This document shows positions 1-15,500 of a DNA stretch of 64,000 nt, one piece after another. The translations under genes and the position numbers were made by a program. Source of the DNA: Tetranychus cinnabarinus (Eukaryota; Arthropoda; Arachnida; Trombidiformes; Tetranychidae); the NCBI GenBank assembly GCA_022266195.1, contig WHVY01000002.1:7765001-7829000 (forward strand), written 5' to 3'. The notes under the pieces were generated by a model that ran no database searches, was not told the DNA's origin, and was given only the letters and a program-made list of their open reading frames with translations. Positions within the stretch are counted from its first letter, which is position 1, and each line of letters begins with the position of its first letter.

Positions 1-3000
1 TTCACCGAAAAGTTGCTCTTGATTAATCTGGATTTTCCTTTCCTTTTCATTCCCTTTTCATTTATTTCAATCCTTTTTCTTCATAGTTGTGCTCAAATCT
101 GAATCGTTGGATTAATATCGTTATGAATGCAACTTTTTTCACTTCATTTCACTAACTTGACCATCAACAACGCATTCAACTTTGTAAGTAATATTTAAAT
201 CTAAATTCAAAAATTCCAATTTCGAATTGAAAAGCTGATGAAAAATTCCTAAATGATGAACCGAATTCATAGTTTTACATCTTTTATCGACACTTGCTCT
301 TATCAGGAAATGCAATCAAAGTTTATTTGTTTGAAATAGAATAATTTTCATCAGAAAATTGCAAAACTTGATAGAATTTCCGATTTTTCCAAATCGATCA
401 ACAAAATCAATTGAACTCAAACTTTAATCACTCAGAAAAGTTTACAATTTTTGCAAAAGATTTTGAAAATTTCATTCCATTTTCCCATAAATTCATCTCA
501 AGTTCACACTGAAAATTCAATGTCGGGCAAGAATTGCAAATTTTGAGGGGAAAAAAAGTTTCAAAGATTGACTTTTCATTTTGCAAAATGAATTTAAATT
601 TTGCCAAAGTCGATGAAAAATGTAAGGAAAAGATGATTGATTGCTGCGTAAATGATCGTTAATAGAATGATATTAAATTTTGATTTGAAAATCAATAGAC
701 CAAAGTAAACTAATTAATGTTATTATTTGTTGCCAATCAAAAGTGTCGCCAATAAAAAAAAAGTTTATCCGCAAACAAAAACGAGAAATTAATAACAATT
801 GAACTGTCAAGGGTAATATTTATCATTATTTGTCCTCTTTTATCCCTTTTAGTTCAATATTATCATTATTGGAACAATCTCGCAATTTTTATCCACATTA
901 TTATAATTATTATTATCATTATTATTGCTTGTCAGCGATTCATTGCTGTTCATTGCGCACTTCAATAAGCTTTAGTTTCTTCTCTTTTTTTCATCATTCA
1001 ATTGAGTTAAATGTTTGACATAATTATCAGGTCAATTTGAGTTATGCCAAATTTAACCTTATACAATTGACGAAATGAAAAATGAAAAACGATGATGATG
1101 ATGGTGAAGATGGGGATGGAAACGATGCACGCGTTTGAATGTGAACAGTGTCAAGACCCAGCCTAGTGAGTTGATTTTCAATTTACAGGTAAACAGATAA
1201 TGTTGGAGTGTTCATTCAGCCATTCTAATGGTAATCAATCTACTCGATAAATGGGTCGTTCAGTGATATTCAGTGAGAGATGATGGTGAGGGAAGGTTAA
1301 CTGGGTGAGAGGAAGAAAGATGATCTGAAAAGTGTATCAGAGTTGAGCTTTTGTTTCAACACACACAAAAAAAATTCAACCAAATTTGCATTTCCAGCAT
1401 TTCCATTCAACCTTTTCACATTTTCATTGAAATTAAAACATTGTCTTGCCTCATCAATGATTACTCATTTTAATCAGTAAATCAGTTTGTTTCAATGTGA
1501 GAAAAGAAGAGAGAAGAACAAAATTTCAAATTTATTTCCAAATTCATTCAAATCTCTTCAAATGCTAATCGAGTTAATTGGCCATAAATTTTCTCAATCA
1601 ATGGCTTTTGTTGCAAACAAATGTTCACTTTTTTCAGCGATTTCAACGATTTTTGCAAATGTTTAGTTTTTCAAACATTTCAAGAGTCAAGAAATTTTCC
1701 GTTTTTTGACCTTTTTTCTGGCGATTTGAATGATTTTAGCTAAAGTTTGAATCCATTTTCTGGTGAAATTGCAAGGAAACATCTTGCCTTTTTGTTCAAT
1801 TTTAATTTGATTTTTGTTGGAAATGCTTTTGTGCTTAAAATTCAGTCCAATTTAGTTGCAATGTTCAACTTGATTCATGATCTTGATTTTTCTCCTGCAA
1901 GTTTATTCTTATTTTGGAAAAATTAAATTTAACTCTCTGATGATTATTTGATTGAATTAAATTGGACCTACAATAAATGACCTGAAACACATTTCCGTGT
2001 TTTTCTTGTTCTTTGTTTTTAACTTCTCTCTCTCCCGTTCATCATGCTGTTCATTTCTCATCGCAACTTTGTTCATGACTTTCAAGTTATCAATTTCCTT
2101 TATCATTATCACTGTTTGGTTAATCAATGTTGAGAGTAATGGTTAAAAGATGAACAGATTTGCCCGGCAATCGTTAGCTAATTGTAATCAGTTGGTCTGC
2201 AAAACGCAAATTGAAATTAAATGTTTTTAATCAGATTATCGGTCCATTGAATATTTATTCACATTAACCATTGTTGCTATTATTTATTACCATTTCATCT
2301 TGATTCTTCACTCGGCAACTATTTATCATGATAAACATGTTAACCTAACCTTGACACGGTAAAATGATTTTAATAGCAATTTAAATTGAAGCAAACTCAT
2401 CCATTCAAATCTAATCAATTTAAAGTGATAATTTATTTTTCTCTAATTTTCAATATTTCCATTTCCATTCAATTGTTTCAAGTTATCGGGCCTTTTCATT
2501 TTGGAAGATTCTTGAATATTGAAGTTCAAAAATCAAGTTTCAAATATTTGGTTTCATTTTGATGTCGATATCCAAGTGAACCAACCATGGTTAGGTTTGA
2601 ATATACAAATGATATTAGATGAGTTTCATTTAAAGACAGATAAAGGTTATCAGATTGACACAATGATTGAAAAGCTTCAATTGAATGGCGGATTGTCAGG
2701 ATTAAGTGAGACAAATGATACTGATGATGATAAATTTGATCAGGTGAACCTAAAGAAGAAAAGAGAGAGAAGAAGAGATTAACAGATTGTCATGAAAAAA
2801 ACACCATGAAAAAAGATAAAGTGTTATCATTTTTGGTGAAAATAATACAAGAATGTTGGAGAAGATAAAAAATGGAAATAATTCGGTTTAGTAGTTTCAA
2901 GGCCAATCTGGTGAATCCTTCAGGCAACATCATCTCACTGACTTGCTTCCGTTTCAATCATGAAAATGATGAAGATGAGTAGATTTGTCTTTCATTTCTT

Positions 3001-3499
3001 CTGTTTCCAATCAATTTTTTATCTTCCCTTCATAATAATCATGTTTGCGTTTAAAAAAGAGGCTCAATACGTGTGTTAACCAAACCGAGTTAAGGAGACC
3101 TTGTTGGGCCACCAAACCTCCGCCTCTGTGCAAGAGTCAAGTGAACCTTTTTTTTAACGTTTTTCAATCATTTAAAAACCGGATTCAAAAACACTGAACA
3201 GTAAACAAACCGTAATCATAATTAACAAGTTGAGTTGGTTAAACACAAAACGCTCAAAATTTGCTCCAATCCTTTCCAGAGTCTTAATTGTCAATTCAAT
3301 CTTCTCAATCATTTGAAGCAATTGATTTGCAAGGAAATTGTTTAAATGATAAAAAAGGTTGCTCTTAAAATTCAATTCTAATCATGATTTACTAATGGTT
3401 CATCAAAATTACTCAATTCAATCACTTTTCTTTTCTCAAAATGTTGATTATCTGTCTTCAATAATAATTAATCACAATTTTTTCTCGCTTTTTTTACAG
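1..3499. other. 5' flanking non-coding DNA, no gene supported
   Basis: This is AT-rich sequence with frequent stops in all frames. No ORF here has a convincing start, splice pattern or protein family. It is probably the upstream region and a 5' UTR intron of the large chitin-binding gene: a good acceptor (pyrimidine tract then ACAG at 3496-3499) sits 78 bases before its ATG. A short, less AT-rich patch lies at about 3060-3150. No TATA box or initiator could be assigned with confidence. Confidence 0.6.
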
Positions 3500-3577
3500 T
3501 TTCTTAAAGAAAACGAGCAAAACTAAAGTCTGGAAACTTGTAAAGGTTTCCATTGATTAACCAGATCTGGATTCATA

Positions 3578-6500
3578 ATGAACTTCATTGAAAGTTATCA
3601 TTACCTGCTTCTGGGTATAAGTTTACTGGCAATTCCAGGTAAATATCTTATTGTATCTGTTGACAAAAGAATCATTTGTGGCAAAAGAAGAGATTTTCTG
3701 GAAAAAGATAAATTTTAAAACGTTTATCGAAATCAAATCTAATAATGTTAATTTGAAAGAGCTAATCAAATTGTCATCAGCATCATGATAAAGTGTAAAT
3801 TTTTGGTTGCGCACTTCTATCATGCTTGATTGGATTCCATTTTTGCCCTTTTTTTATACTCATCTTGCTTTTGCATGGTTAGCCCGTGCTATCAAAAGCA
3901 AGACAAGACCAACACACAAACAAAAAAAACAGTTTGATGTGAAACGGCACAGTCGAGTTGTGTGTGCTTTTTCAATCGTGAAAACTCATCTAATTCATCT
4001 CTTCTTCTTCTGAATTGGGTGAACATCTTTTTCAACCATCATCATAATTCAGCCAAACAAATGTTTAATACTCCATTTTTATCTCTTGCTATTTTTTGTG
4101 GGCCTTTGTTGGTTTTCATCTTCAATGGTAAACTCCACCTTTAAACGATCACTTTTCATTGCTTTAGCTTCATTTTCAACTCAATTACATTTTCCACCAA
4201 TAATGATAAATCATTATTTATTGCATTTGTTTTCATCGAGTTGACACCTTTTATGCGATGAAACTAGCTTTGATTGATGCAACAACCTTTACTGATAATG
4301 ATTATAACTCCATCATGAAATGTTGGCCAAATGTTGACTTTGATTTGAAATTAGTTTCATCAGAATCAGTAGATTAGTCTTTGCCATTTGTCCGATGTCC
4401 AAGATAGTTAAATTGGTCCAAAAATAACTCTGTAAGGATTGAAGAGCAGACATTAGTTTTTGTTTAAATGCTTTAAATATAAAATAGATTCAGTGAGATG
4501 TTTCCTTATCAAATCTGTTTAATCTGTTAACATTAACAGTTTGTTAAACAATTTGATTAATAAAACAAGTTTCTGAAAATGTTTGTTTAATCATGACTTG
4601 GCTTGCAAGTGTTTGTTGATGTTTGTCTAGGATAACATGAGTTAACGGGACTTTAAAAGATCAGGTTAACTTGGTGTACTTTTTTTTCATGATAATCAGG
4701 AGTGAATATTATTTACTATTCAAGGTCGTGATTCAAACATTAACTCAAAATTCAGAGATAATCTTCTTCCTATTTAGATTCTAATGAACATTATGGTTCA
4801 AACATAATTGTTCAAAGGGAAAAAATTCAAGGAATCATCATCACCATCAAAATAATCAGTAAAAATTATCATCAAAAGAGCATCATGACCATGATGGTCA
4901 GTCAGTGATCAAATTCAATTATTATTTTGGTAACCTGATATCATGTTGCTCCAACAGTTGAGTCTACAATTTAACTTCATTTTCTCATTATTTAATCGTA
5001 AATAGACATTTTAACATAATTAGCATGATCAAATGATTAAACAGTGAGAGAAAAAGCAAACAAAATAAGAAATCGTAGATTACCATTTATAAGAGCATTA
5101 ATAGCGATTATTAATCTTTGTTCAAATTGATTGCTTGCACACAAAATGAGACTTCCTTATTGTTGACAATAAATGTTGAGCTAGCCAATTAATTGTAAAT
5201 GGTAACAATTACAATAATGAGAAGGCACAGTTAAACCAGAAATGAAGTTTAAACCACAACCAATTTTGTCTTCATTTTCATTATCTTTCATGATTTAGCA
5301 TTACCTTGCCAGTGACCGTAAACTTTGTTGATAAGTAATTAGTATCCAAATAATTTAGACTCATCTCAATAATTTAGATCATCTCCAAGTTGATGATGAT
5401 GGTTTGAACGTGAACGAGTTGAAGGTGAAGGTGCTGACGAATCAACAGAGAGTGAAATAATGTTGATTGTTTGTTTCAACGTAAGGAGACACAATTAAAG
5501 GTTGACAGCTCATCCTTTTATAATAACAACTGCAATCGTAAAATTTACCAATTATTAATATTTAGTAGTTTAAACTGGTATATGTCGTTGTTGAGTCTTG
5601 TCTTTTCATACTGCTTGATATAAATCTCGATTAAATGCCATTTAAAACCTTTAAACAGTTGAGTTTGCAAAAATTATTATATTTGAGATCAACAGGTAAA
5701 CAAAAGGGAAACTGCTGCAATCCAAACATCATTAGTAAACTTCAATTGAGTAGCCATTGATTTGAATGACGATCTGATGAATTAAGATATTTCTATATTC
5801 CAGCCGTGATTGAAGTTAGCGAATCAATGCACTTTAATCAAATGATGGTAAATGGTTTGGCTTTTGTTTAGTCCTAATGATTGAAGCTGGCTTTTCTTCA
5901 TTTTTTAGCGCAAAATATTTTTACTAATTGGTGACAGCTACAACTTGTTTAGACGGATTCAATTATGATGATAATTAAATTGGTAGGGCCAAGATGCAAC
6001 CGGTAACACACGATAATTAGTCTCTTTTTCCCTTTTCAATGATTTAACTGGTTTTGTTAAAAATTGATCCACAATATCAGCCATGATAGAATCCAATCGA
6101 GTTGAACTTGAAATTGAACGGTAAAAAACAATTAGAATTGGGAAATTTAAATGCATTACACTCTCACCTTTTTCTTTCTTGAAAATGATGATTGTTGTGA
6201 TGAATACTGTTCAGGTCTCTTTTTTTGCTACAAATATTCTTGACACCACTTAATAACATCCTAATAATTGAACTTAAATTTCTCCTTTCCAATCCAACAG
6301 GCTTGATAAATGCGAAAAGTCTTTCTGAGCAAATTGAAGAGCTTCAAAAAACATCTAATTATTCTAGTCCATTCGATGTTGACACCTTAATTACCCATCA
6401 TCATCCTTCGGTGAGTATCGATAATTAACAAATTGTAATTGATATTAATTGATATTAATTGATAATGGAAAATTATACTCCTTAAAAAGAAAGCAACACT

Positions 6501-9500
6501 TTCGTTTTGTTGCTCAATAGCTTTCTTTTTATATACATCTTCGAGTTCAACCTTTAACCATCCCTTTTGATTATTTGAAGGTTAATCGTCATTAATCAAC
6601 AAGTTGAAGGTTGAAAAATTGTTGATGAATCAGCTAATAAACATTTATCTCGATGTGGTTGATCAAAATAATTGAAAAGAGTGTTAATCGACCATTCAAC
6701 ATGAAATTGAAATCCCAATCCAGCCACAAACCCAGTTAACCATTGATAGAAATCTAGAAACAAAGAATGAAAACACCGAGAATTGAATGAAATTTGTCAA
6801 TTATGTTGAATTTATATTTAACTTACACAAGTTTAGACACCAAAAGAAGAATCAAATTAAATATCAATTTTAAAATGTTGAAAAATTATGTTCAATTCAA
6901 TGTCAACATGTGATATCATTTTGCGAGGGAAAATCTCAGAGCGCGAATTTTAATTGATTAAATTATAATTGAATTGAAACCTTTGCTTCTAAAATGAGAG
7001 ACAATTTAGATTTCTTTACCTCATGAAATATTTAATAATCAAATTGAGCAGATTCCCTGAAAGTTATGAAGTAAAATAGTTCAAATGGAGATGGAAATGA
7101 AAAATTCAAAAATCCAACTTGAATTCACTTTGGCAAAGTGGTTCATCTTAATTGATAGTTGAATGTTGATAACAATTTACTTAATTTTTTCTGATGTGAT
7201 TTTTTACACTTAATTCAATGGAGCAAAACTGAAAATACATGATTTCATCAATATGGATAAGAAATGTTTAAATTGTTGAAGGGCGAAAAAATTGATGAAT
7301 TCATTTTGAGATGTAAATGTAAATTAATTGAATGGATTCACCTAAATTTACATTGGACTTTTAGTTTGCTGTGCGTTCACGATTTTCAACTTAAATGTCA
7401 ATGAGATGAATGGGATGGAATAATTTTGAGCAAAAAGCCAGAATGTTGAATGAAAAAAAAGGATTCATTATTCAAGGTAGGAAAGGATGAAAAGGAAGAA
7501 TAGGTTAGAGCTGTTTACATGGTTGATGGTCAAGAAGGTAAAATTTGATGGTAAAAAAAGGGTCATTCCGTGATAAGATATTAAGCTTCTCAAAGTAACC
7601 GAACTGTCAATAACAAGCTTTGTTTGACTTTTGTCTGTCCATATTTTTTTTTGGTAAAAAGCTAACGATTTAGATTTGATAATTGTTAAAATAAACAACA
7701 ATTTGAATCAACATTTTCACAAGAAAAAAATATGTTAAACTGTTTATTTGATAAATTTTTGCGTTTTAAATTGCCCGGTTAATGTTTCTAAAAATGGGTT
7801 GACCAATAAGCAGTTTTCAAGATCACCCTGGTAATGACATTCAATTGTTGTTTTAACGGTGATTTTGTTTTTCTGTTAGTGTTGAAGTGTTTTTAATTGT
7901 ACAAGATTGCTTTGGATTGTCAACCTGAATTATTCAATCAAAATTGTTGAACCAGAATTGTCTAGCCAGGATTGTTTAGTCAAGATCGTTTGACCAAAAA
8001 GTTGTTCAATCAAAATTGTCAAAAGGCTCAACGCGTTTAATTGAGTTTACTGGTTTAATCTATTTTAGATTACGGGTCCGTTGACTACAGTTTTAGTCTT
8101 GATTGGATTTAATGGTTATTTTGTGACTTTAATTGATTTTTAGTTTACTGGATTGCTGTCAGTTTTCAACGAAAAGCGAAAGACGAGAAAAAAAGGTGAT
8201 TTTGATCATATTGATGGTATTATTGTTGATGTGATTAGTGACGGTGATGTTTTTAGTGATAGTTTAACTGGTGTGGTGGTTTTGATGGTAAAGATAATGA
8301 TAATGGTGATGTTATGTGCAAACAAAATTGGGTTTTGGGTGAAATATTGGTCTAATGAACTGCCCTGTCATTTTTTTTTATTGATATTTCATTTTGTTGT
8401 CTTTTGATTTGATTTTACCAGGACAGGTAAAATAAAAGTGATTTGTTATCCGTAAAGTTAATGAAACAGTAAATTGAATAAAGTGACAGAAATGAGAGCT
8501 TTTAATGTGTGTGTTCATCAATTTTGATTGACGGTTTAAACAGACAAAGAAATATAAAATGGTAAATAAATGTACAGTGTATTGAAAAAAAAGAGTTGCC
8601 GTAAACAGGCAAGCAAGCAAATATAAAAAACACATTCATCTTAAGTGTGTTACCTACAAATTAATACACACACTTTTCCGTTTAACAAATGATTATGATA
8701 ATACATTGTATAATAATGGTGATTGTTGCCGGTATAATGATTGAAAAGTCTCAACTGTTAAGTATCACAATTTATCCGTTTCATGAGGAATAAAAGTATG
8801 AAAGCAAATATTGATTGATCAAATCAACTTTCATGTTATTTGATACAATCTTGAGGTGAAATCTTCCGGTCACAGATAGTTGTGATTGTTTAGGTTACAG
8901 AGGGTAAATGTGTGGCTGGAATGGCTGGAAGATGATGAAAATGATGATTGATAGAGAGAAAGGAAAGGTAAATATGAAGATTGAAGCTAGATGTAACATG
9001 TATTTACGTTAACCTACGCTAACCATCGTCTCGGTCTCATTGTTGCTTTAATTCACTCGTCTTCTGACAAATGTCTTCATCTTTACCTTTCTTCTTCTTC
9101 TCTCTTTACCTTATTAAATTCACTTCTTGCCTCTTCACCTTTAGCTGGTTAGATCGCTTCACTTCAGAGTCTAATAAGTTTCCTGTGAGATTTGGGTTAG
9201 GATTTTATATTGCTTATGAAACCTTGAAATAAATAAATGAGAAAGCGAGAAAATCAAGTCTTTTTTGCTTCCACTTTTGTTGTTTTGTTGCTGGTGATAG
9301 AGATGATGGCAGTGTTGGCTATTTTTACTTGTTGACTGTTGTTATTTGTTTTTTTTTGGTCAGTAATGATACAGATAAAAAAGTAACATGAATTAAAGGA
9401 GCGAGAAATTTACCAAATCAGAGTGACCAACAGACAATATTATTTTATCCTTGAGATGAGATGAAAATATACACTTTTCAATGTTGGTGAAATTATTAAA

Positions 9501-12500
9501 GATGACTGTTGACTTGTTTTTTCCCGATTCTCCTGGTTTATCAGCTTTGAATGATAAATCTTGGTAACATGGAATGGTAACATTTCAGAATCATTGACAT
9601 TGATTAACATGGGAAACAGGCACTTGACCGAGGCAAAAACATGACTTTCCTTTACGACATTACTTTGAATGTTGGCCCATTAAAGAAGGTGGCTCTTTGA
9701 TTGGAATCACATTAAGATGATAATTTGTTCATTGTACCATTTAATTTGTACAATTAGAAATTTCAACAGAAAGATTGATTAAGATGGAAACGGTTTGATT
9801 GAAGGAAAATAGTGTACCAACAACAACAAAAAAGCACAGTAAGAGAGATACAAAACAATGGCGTCGCTTTTTTTTCAAGCTGTTTGGCAGTTGATTAAAT
9901 ATAATTTCAAGTCAGAAAATAGCTCATTTCCTATTAGATTCTCATGATTTTTTTACCTTTGATCCATTTTTTTCAAATTTGATGATTCCAATTTTTCATA
10001 TCAATTTGATAACCTTCAATCTCAATTAAGACATCGATCATCTTCAGAAAAAAAGTGTTGCCAAAAAAAATCAACACATTCAGAAAGACTTTTTTTGTTT
10101 CACCATATTATTGGAATAGCAATACTGAACTCCCAACGGGTCATACTCGATAAATGGATTAATTCCTTGCAGATACTCTGATCAAGCACTGATTAACGGC
10201 ATGACCGGCCATTCAAGAGTTGGAATAAAATAGGTCTTTTTAATTCTGTGGGTCTCTATTGAGATCCAATGTATGGAATGAGATTCATTTAGACGCCTAA
10301 TGGCACCATACTTACCTAGATTATTTTTGATAGAAATGAAAATCAAACCACTTGATGAAATCATCAGGTGCACAGAGTAATCAAAAGCAAAATTAAACAC
10401 AAATAATAAACCAAAAAACTAAATTAAATTGAATCAAAATAACAACGAAAAGGCTGAGCTTCCTTTTCAAATGGCTCCACCTAATGTATTATTAAACACT
10501 TACATTGTAAATCGAAGCGTAAATAAAGTAACTGTGAAAAAATGAACCTTATAAACTTATGTTATGTGTTGAACAAAAAGTAGAGAATTTCTTTACTGAT
10601 TCTGAAGATGATTTAATTATTTTTTGCTGCTGTGGTTGTGATTGTTTCAAGAAATTATAATTAGAAAGGAAAAACGTTGGGAAACTAGTACATTCATTAC
10701 ATGCTGTTTATCAATGTGACTTGATAATACGTGCGATGTTTTTTTAGCCAGTGTCCTATTACAATAGTGTAATTGGTATAATCCAATTTATTTTTAAAAT
10801 TTGCTTGTTGATTATTCACAATATCAATTATATCCGATTACTATAGACTCTGCAAAAATGGGTTAACAATGATTTCTTTTTTCTCTTTATTTCTTTCTAG
10901 CAAAATGGCAACTCAGATGGTGATGCCGAGTCGTCAACGGTTGTTTACAGAGACAATGTTGATACCAGTGATCTTTCGCCAAACATTGCCCATTCTGGGT
11001 CTTCCTCAACCACCCATTATTACCCTTCATCAACCTCAACCTCTCGTCCAAATTCATTGGACTCTATGGTTAAGCCAAATATTGATATTGATTCAAGCAA
11101 TCCGGTAAACAATGGTCGAGAAGATCCACTTCAAAAAATTTTACCCAAAGTTCGTTTCAATTGTTCTGGACGACCTGAAAGCTATTATGCTGATCCCGAT
11201 TTCAATTGTGAAGTATTTCACTACTGTAAAACAAACGGATTTCGTTTTACTTTTGTTTGTCCTCCTCGATCTCAATTTAATCAGAAACATATGACCTGCG
11301 ATTATGATAAACCTGGAGATGCTCTTTGCTCTAAACCATCTAACGAATCACTTACCTCAACTGACAATTATAGTAACCAATCTCCAGCCTCAATCGACAG
11401 TGAACTGATAACAGTTCTTGGTTCAACAGAGCGACCCTTTACACCCATAACATCATCTGCTTCACCCACTCCTTCATATTCATCACCCGAATGGCCAAAC
11501 AATGGACCATCAACTGTATCTTCAGATAAACATGATTCCGCTTATGGATTTGAACCACTCGAACATGGACAACCTTATGGACATTTTCCTTCACTGGGAT
11601 CAACAGACGAGGAAGATTTTAATCGAGGTAATTCCCACGAGGTTCAAGAAACTTCAAAGAAAACTTCATTCGCTGATCCACCTTCTGATATAGAAAATTC
11701 ATACAAAAGTTCACCCAAACCAAACCATGACATAGTTTCAGTTTCAACGGAGTCAATTCCTGACATTGCAGTCTCTAGTGGATCACCTAAATCTCGAATA
11801 CCCATCGGTTATTCAAGTCCGATGCCCGATATTGACGAAACCTCTAACAAAGACTCTTCTGGTGGTTTTAAGCCTGTTTTCATGGACAAAGGATCAGGTA
11901 GTGGTGGACCAAGAAAATATTCAACCGTTGCACCACCAATACTTGAAATTGAAGCTGCCGATAATTCAGGAAAAGTGGATCTCCCCAGTTCAATGACAAC
12001 AGGTTCTCCCTTTTCCGTTGGCCCAGCATATTCAACATCACTAACTCCATCTTATTCACCATCAACACCAGTATTTTCAACTTCATTTTCATCACCTACT
12101 TCATCTTCCTCACCATCCTCATCACCACCATCAGCATCTTTTTCACCTTCAACTACAACTCCAATGCCAGCAACAAGTGCAACACCCATACAACAGTCGA
12201 CGATATCATCTCCACCACGATCCAAATATCATTCATTGGACGATGGAAATGATCTTAAACCTTTAACTAAAATTACTGTTCAACCAATCGATCTTAATTA
12301 TCTAAATTCAAATCGAAACTTGAAACCCAAAGCAACTTCTAACTCACAGAGAACCAGTCAGCGGCAGCCACCATCAACATCTTCAAACACATATTTCTCT
12401 CGCCCCATAACCAGCAAGGTTAAAGATGATTATAATAATAATAAGGTTACGAGTAACAGCAAAGGAAATGGCAATCAAAATAATCTTCATAATGTAAAAT

Positions 12501-15500
12501 CACGAGTCAACAAGCCAACCAAATACTCTACATATTCACTTTTCAACGATATAAGATCCGATTCACGTAATTCATTAACAAATGGTAAAACCTCTCATCA
12601 TGCATCTAAAAGTTCATTTGAACCCATACTGGGTTTAACCCAATTTGGCCAATATACACCATCTTATTTGGAAAATATTGATCGAGGTGCATATCCATTA
12701 AATTTTAATCGATCTCGTCCTTTGGTCTTGTCAGGTCAATCATCAGCATCATCAGTAGCAACAGCTGCATCAACTCCATCAATTAGTTCAGCTTTTCTTG
12801 AAAGTCAAGCAGCTAAGTTTGCTCAAATTGCTAAATTGAATTTGGAGAAGAGCAATTCTCATCGGGATCCATTTGCATTTGATTATACAGCCCTGTCTCA
12901 AACTGATTTACCCATCTTTCACCCTGTTTATGACCAATTCCATCCTGGTGGACAGCGATCAACTTTAGCTACTGTAAACAGTCAATTACAAGAAAAATTT
13001 GTATCAGAAAAGGAGCAACTTTTCAAAAAATTGAGGTAAGCTTGTTTGAATGAAACTCTTTAGATGGCGGCTCTTCCCTTGTGAGCATTTGAAAGATTAA
13101 ACTTTACGATTCGTTTAATCATTTAAATTGTCACTTATTATTATCAACAAATTACTATTGAGAATACAAATATCATTAAGAAATATTTATCAGTCTAGGG
13201 AAGAGTCTCCTGTTTATTAATCGCGAGTAATTATATTGAAGACTGAGTAACTAAATTGTATCTTTGTTTCGTTTCGATTCATCCAGGCAACAATACGCTC
13301 AAGATCAAATTCGTAAGCAACTTCACCAATCGCTTACCGACCATGTTCAACAGCAGGGTCAACAACAGCAAAGTAATACTTTAACTGGAGCAAATTTGTT
13401 CGCAAATTCTGGTAAACCACTGACAAGCTTGGGTTCTGCTCCTGTAATGGCAACCTCTGCTAGTACACCGTTACAACAAATGACTCAAAGCACTTCACTC
13501 ATACCAAGTGTTACACTCGAAGAGGAAGAAGCCAAATATCCAGACTATTTCTACGGTTTACCTAAATTATCCGCACTTTCTCAACCTTCTTCAATGGCTC
13601 CTGGTAAATCAACATCAATTCCCAAATTTGATGGAAACTTGTTACACTCAGTTGCTAACGGTCAAAATACAGGTTCACAGTTCTCTACTTTTAATAATCC
13701 GTTTGTCAGTGAGTCGAACGATGCGAATAAAAAACAACCAATAGAACCATATCGTCTTCCCATCGGAAAGAGACCTGCTAATCCAGTTCAAGCTACGTCC
13801 TCATCCTCTCTTGTCTCATCTCTTCAACGTCTTCCCTGGTTCAATTCAAAAAACTCGCCAGTTGCACCAGATAACATTGCTACCTCAGCATCAAATAATG
13901 ATCAAAGTGTTTCATTTGCCTCTCTATTTGATCAAGCAGCTGCATCTTCAGCAACTAATGCTCAAACCTCTCGACGAATTCCGTTTTTCTCCCAGATTAC
14001 CAAATTTTTCAGCTCCGCATCTTTTCCTAGACCGTCAAATCTATTTCCTCAGATCACTGCCAAATCATCTACAAACTTTCCATTCTCATATGATCAACTC
14101 TCCTCATCACCCATGAACTCACCCTCTGGTTATTCAAATCTTTTCTCAAATGGTAATTTCCACTAATCTGAACAATTTTGACTAAAAAATACGAGACAAA
14201 GAAACTGAACGAAAAAGAAAAGTTTACGAAAATTTTTTATCAGAATAAATTATCAATAACAAGAGTATATCAATATTTTGTATTATTATGGTTAGACTTT
14301 GTGATTTTGATTTTTTCTAAACTTTCGAAGCTTTAAAATCAAATTAAGATTCTTTGGTTTAGATATAAATTTAATCGAATTCAGTCTTTAGAAAGTTCGT
14401 CAAAGATATTTATTAAATGAGATAAATTTCCTTATCAATATAACAGATGAGGGTTTCTTATTTTAGACAACCGGGTTTAAAATAAGCTTTTCATGATTCA
14501 GATTTCGTGATCAATATTGCAATTTACTAATGGCTTTTTCAATCTTCTTTTAAAAGGACACAATCCAGGACACAATTACGGACAATTTGGTCGATCACCG
14601 GTCAACAACGATCAATCATCTTTTCCTGGTTCAATGAATATTAACAGGCAAATGATTAATCGTCGTCACTTTTCACCTTCATGGGAAGAAAGTTTTGCTT
14701 CATCATCAATGCTTGAACCAATTGTTGCACCTGATAGACGTTCATCCAATGGACCAGTTACCTTTGAATCTCGCGGACCAAAACCTTACTTTTCAATTGA
14801 ATTGGGTAAAGATGGTTGGAGCTCATCAGTACCATTAAATGGACATTTTCACAGTTCACAAAAAAATGAACAAGCAAAATACAACTCTGATCCAAAACAC
14901 AATCTTTATTATATTCAACCTACTCATCACCATGACCACCAAAAACGATCATCTCGACGCAAGCGATCATTGCGTTTAACCAAACCTGAATATCGATACT
15001 CAATGCCACATTCAAATCCTTCGTATTCACTTTTTCTTCGACTCTTTAACAATATAAGACCAAATTCATTGACTTTTCTCACTAATCCAAATAAATTAGT
15101 CTTTGGAGGTCCTGGAGGTGGACACAATTTTGCATCAGCTTCAACCTTAGGAGCAACTTATTTATCACCCAGGTTTGCTCCTTCTTTACCCAATTTCAGC
15201 CAATCACCTTATTTAGGGACAACATTACGACCCGTCTTCACTCGACAATATGATACCTCTGGATATGGTCACTCACCCTTTGCCTCTGTAAACTCACCAG
15301 CCTTTTCACCATTCACTTCAGGAACTTCTTTGGGTTTAGGTCCGCACCATTCTCATTATGGTTTAAATCTTGATTCACCTTTTTCATCAAGCTCTTTATC
15401 ATATGAAGAAGACCTTAAACATCGTTTATTGGCACAACCTAAATTCCTACAAACATATGATCGACCAAACCTAAAGTCGTCCTCTGGCTTTTATGAAAAT

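Noticed and set aside
2519..2782. 87-codon open frame with an Asp-rich end and a possible donor after KFDQ
   Set aside because: The frame begins at TTG just after a stop, has no clear acceptor and no family signal; it could be an exon but cannot be supported.
8378..8635. 85-codon minus-strand ORF inside intron 2
   Set aside because: No start context, splice signals or recognisable domain; composition is that of AT-rich intron.
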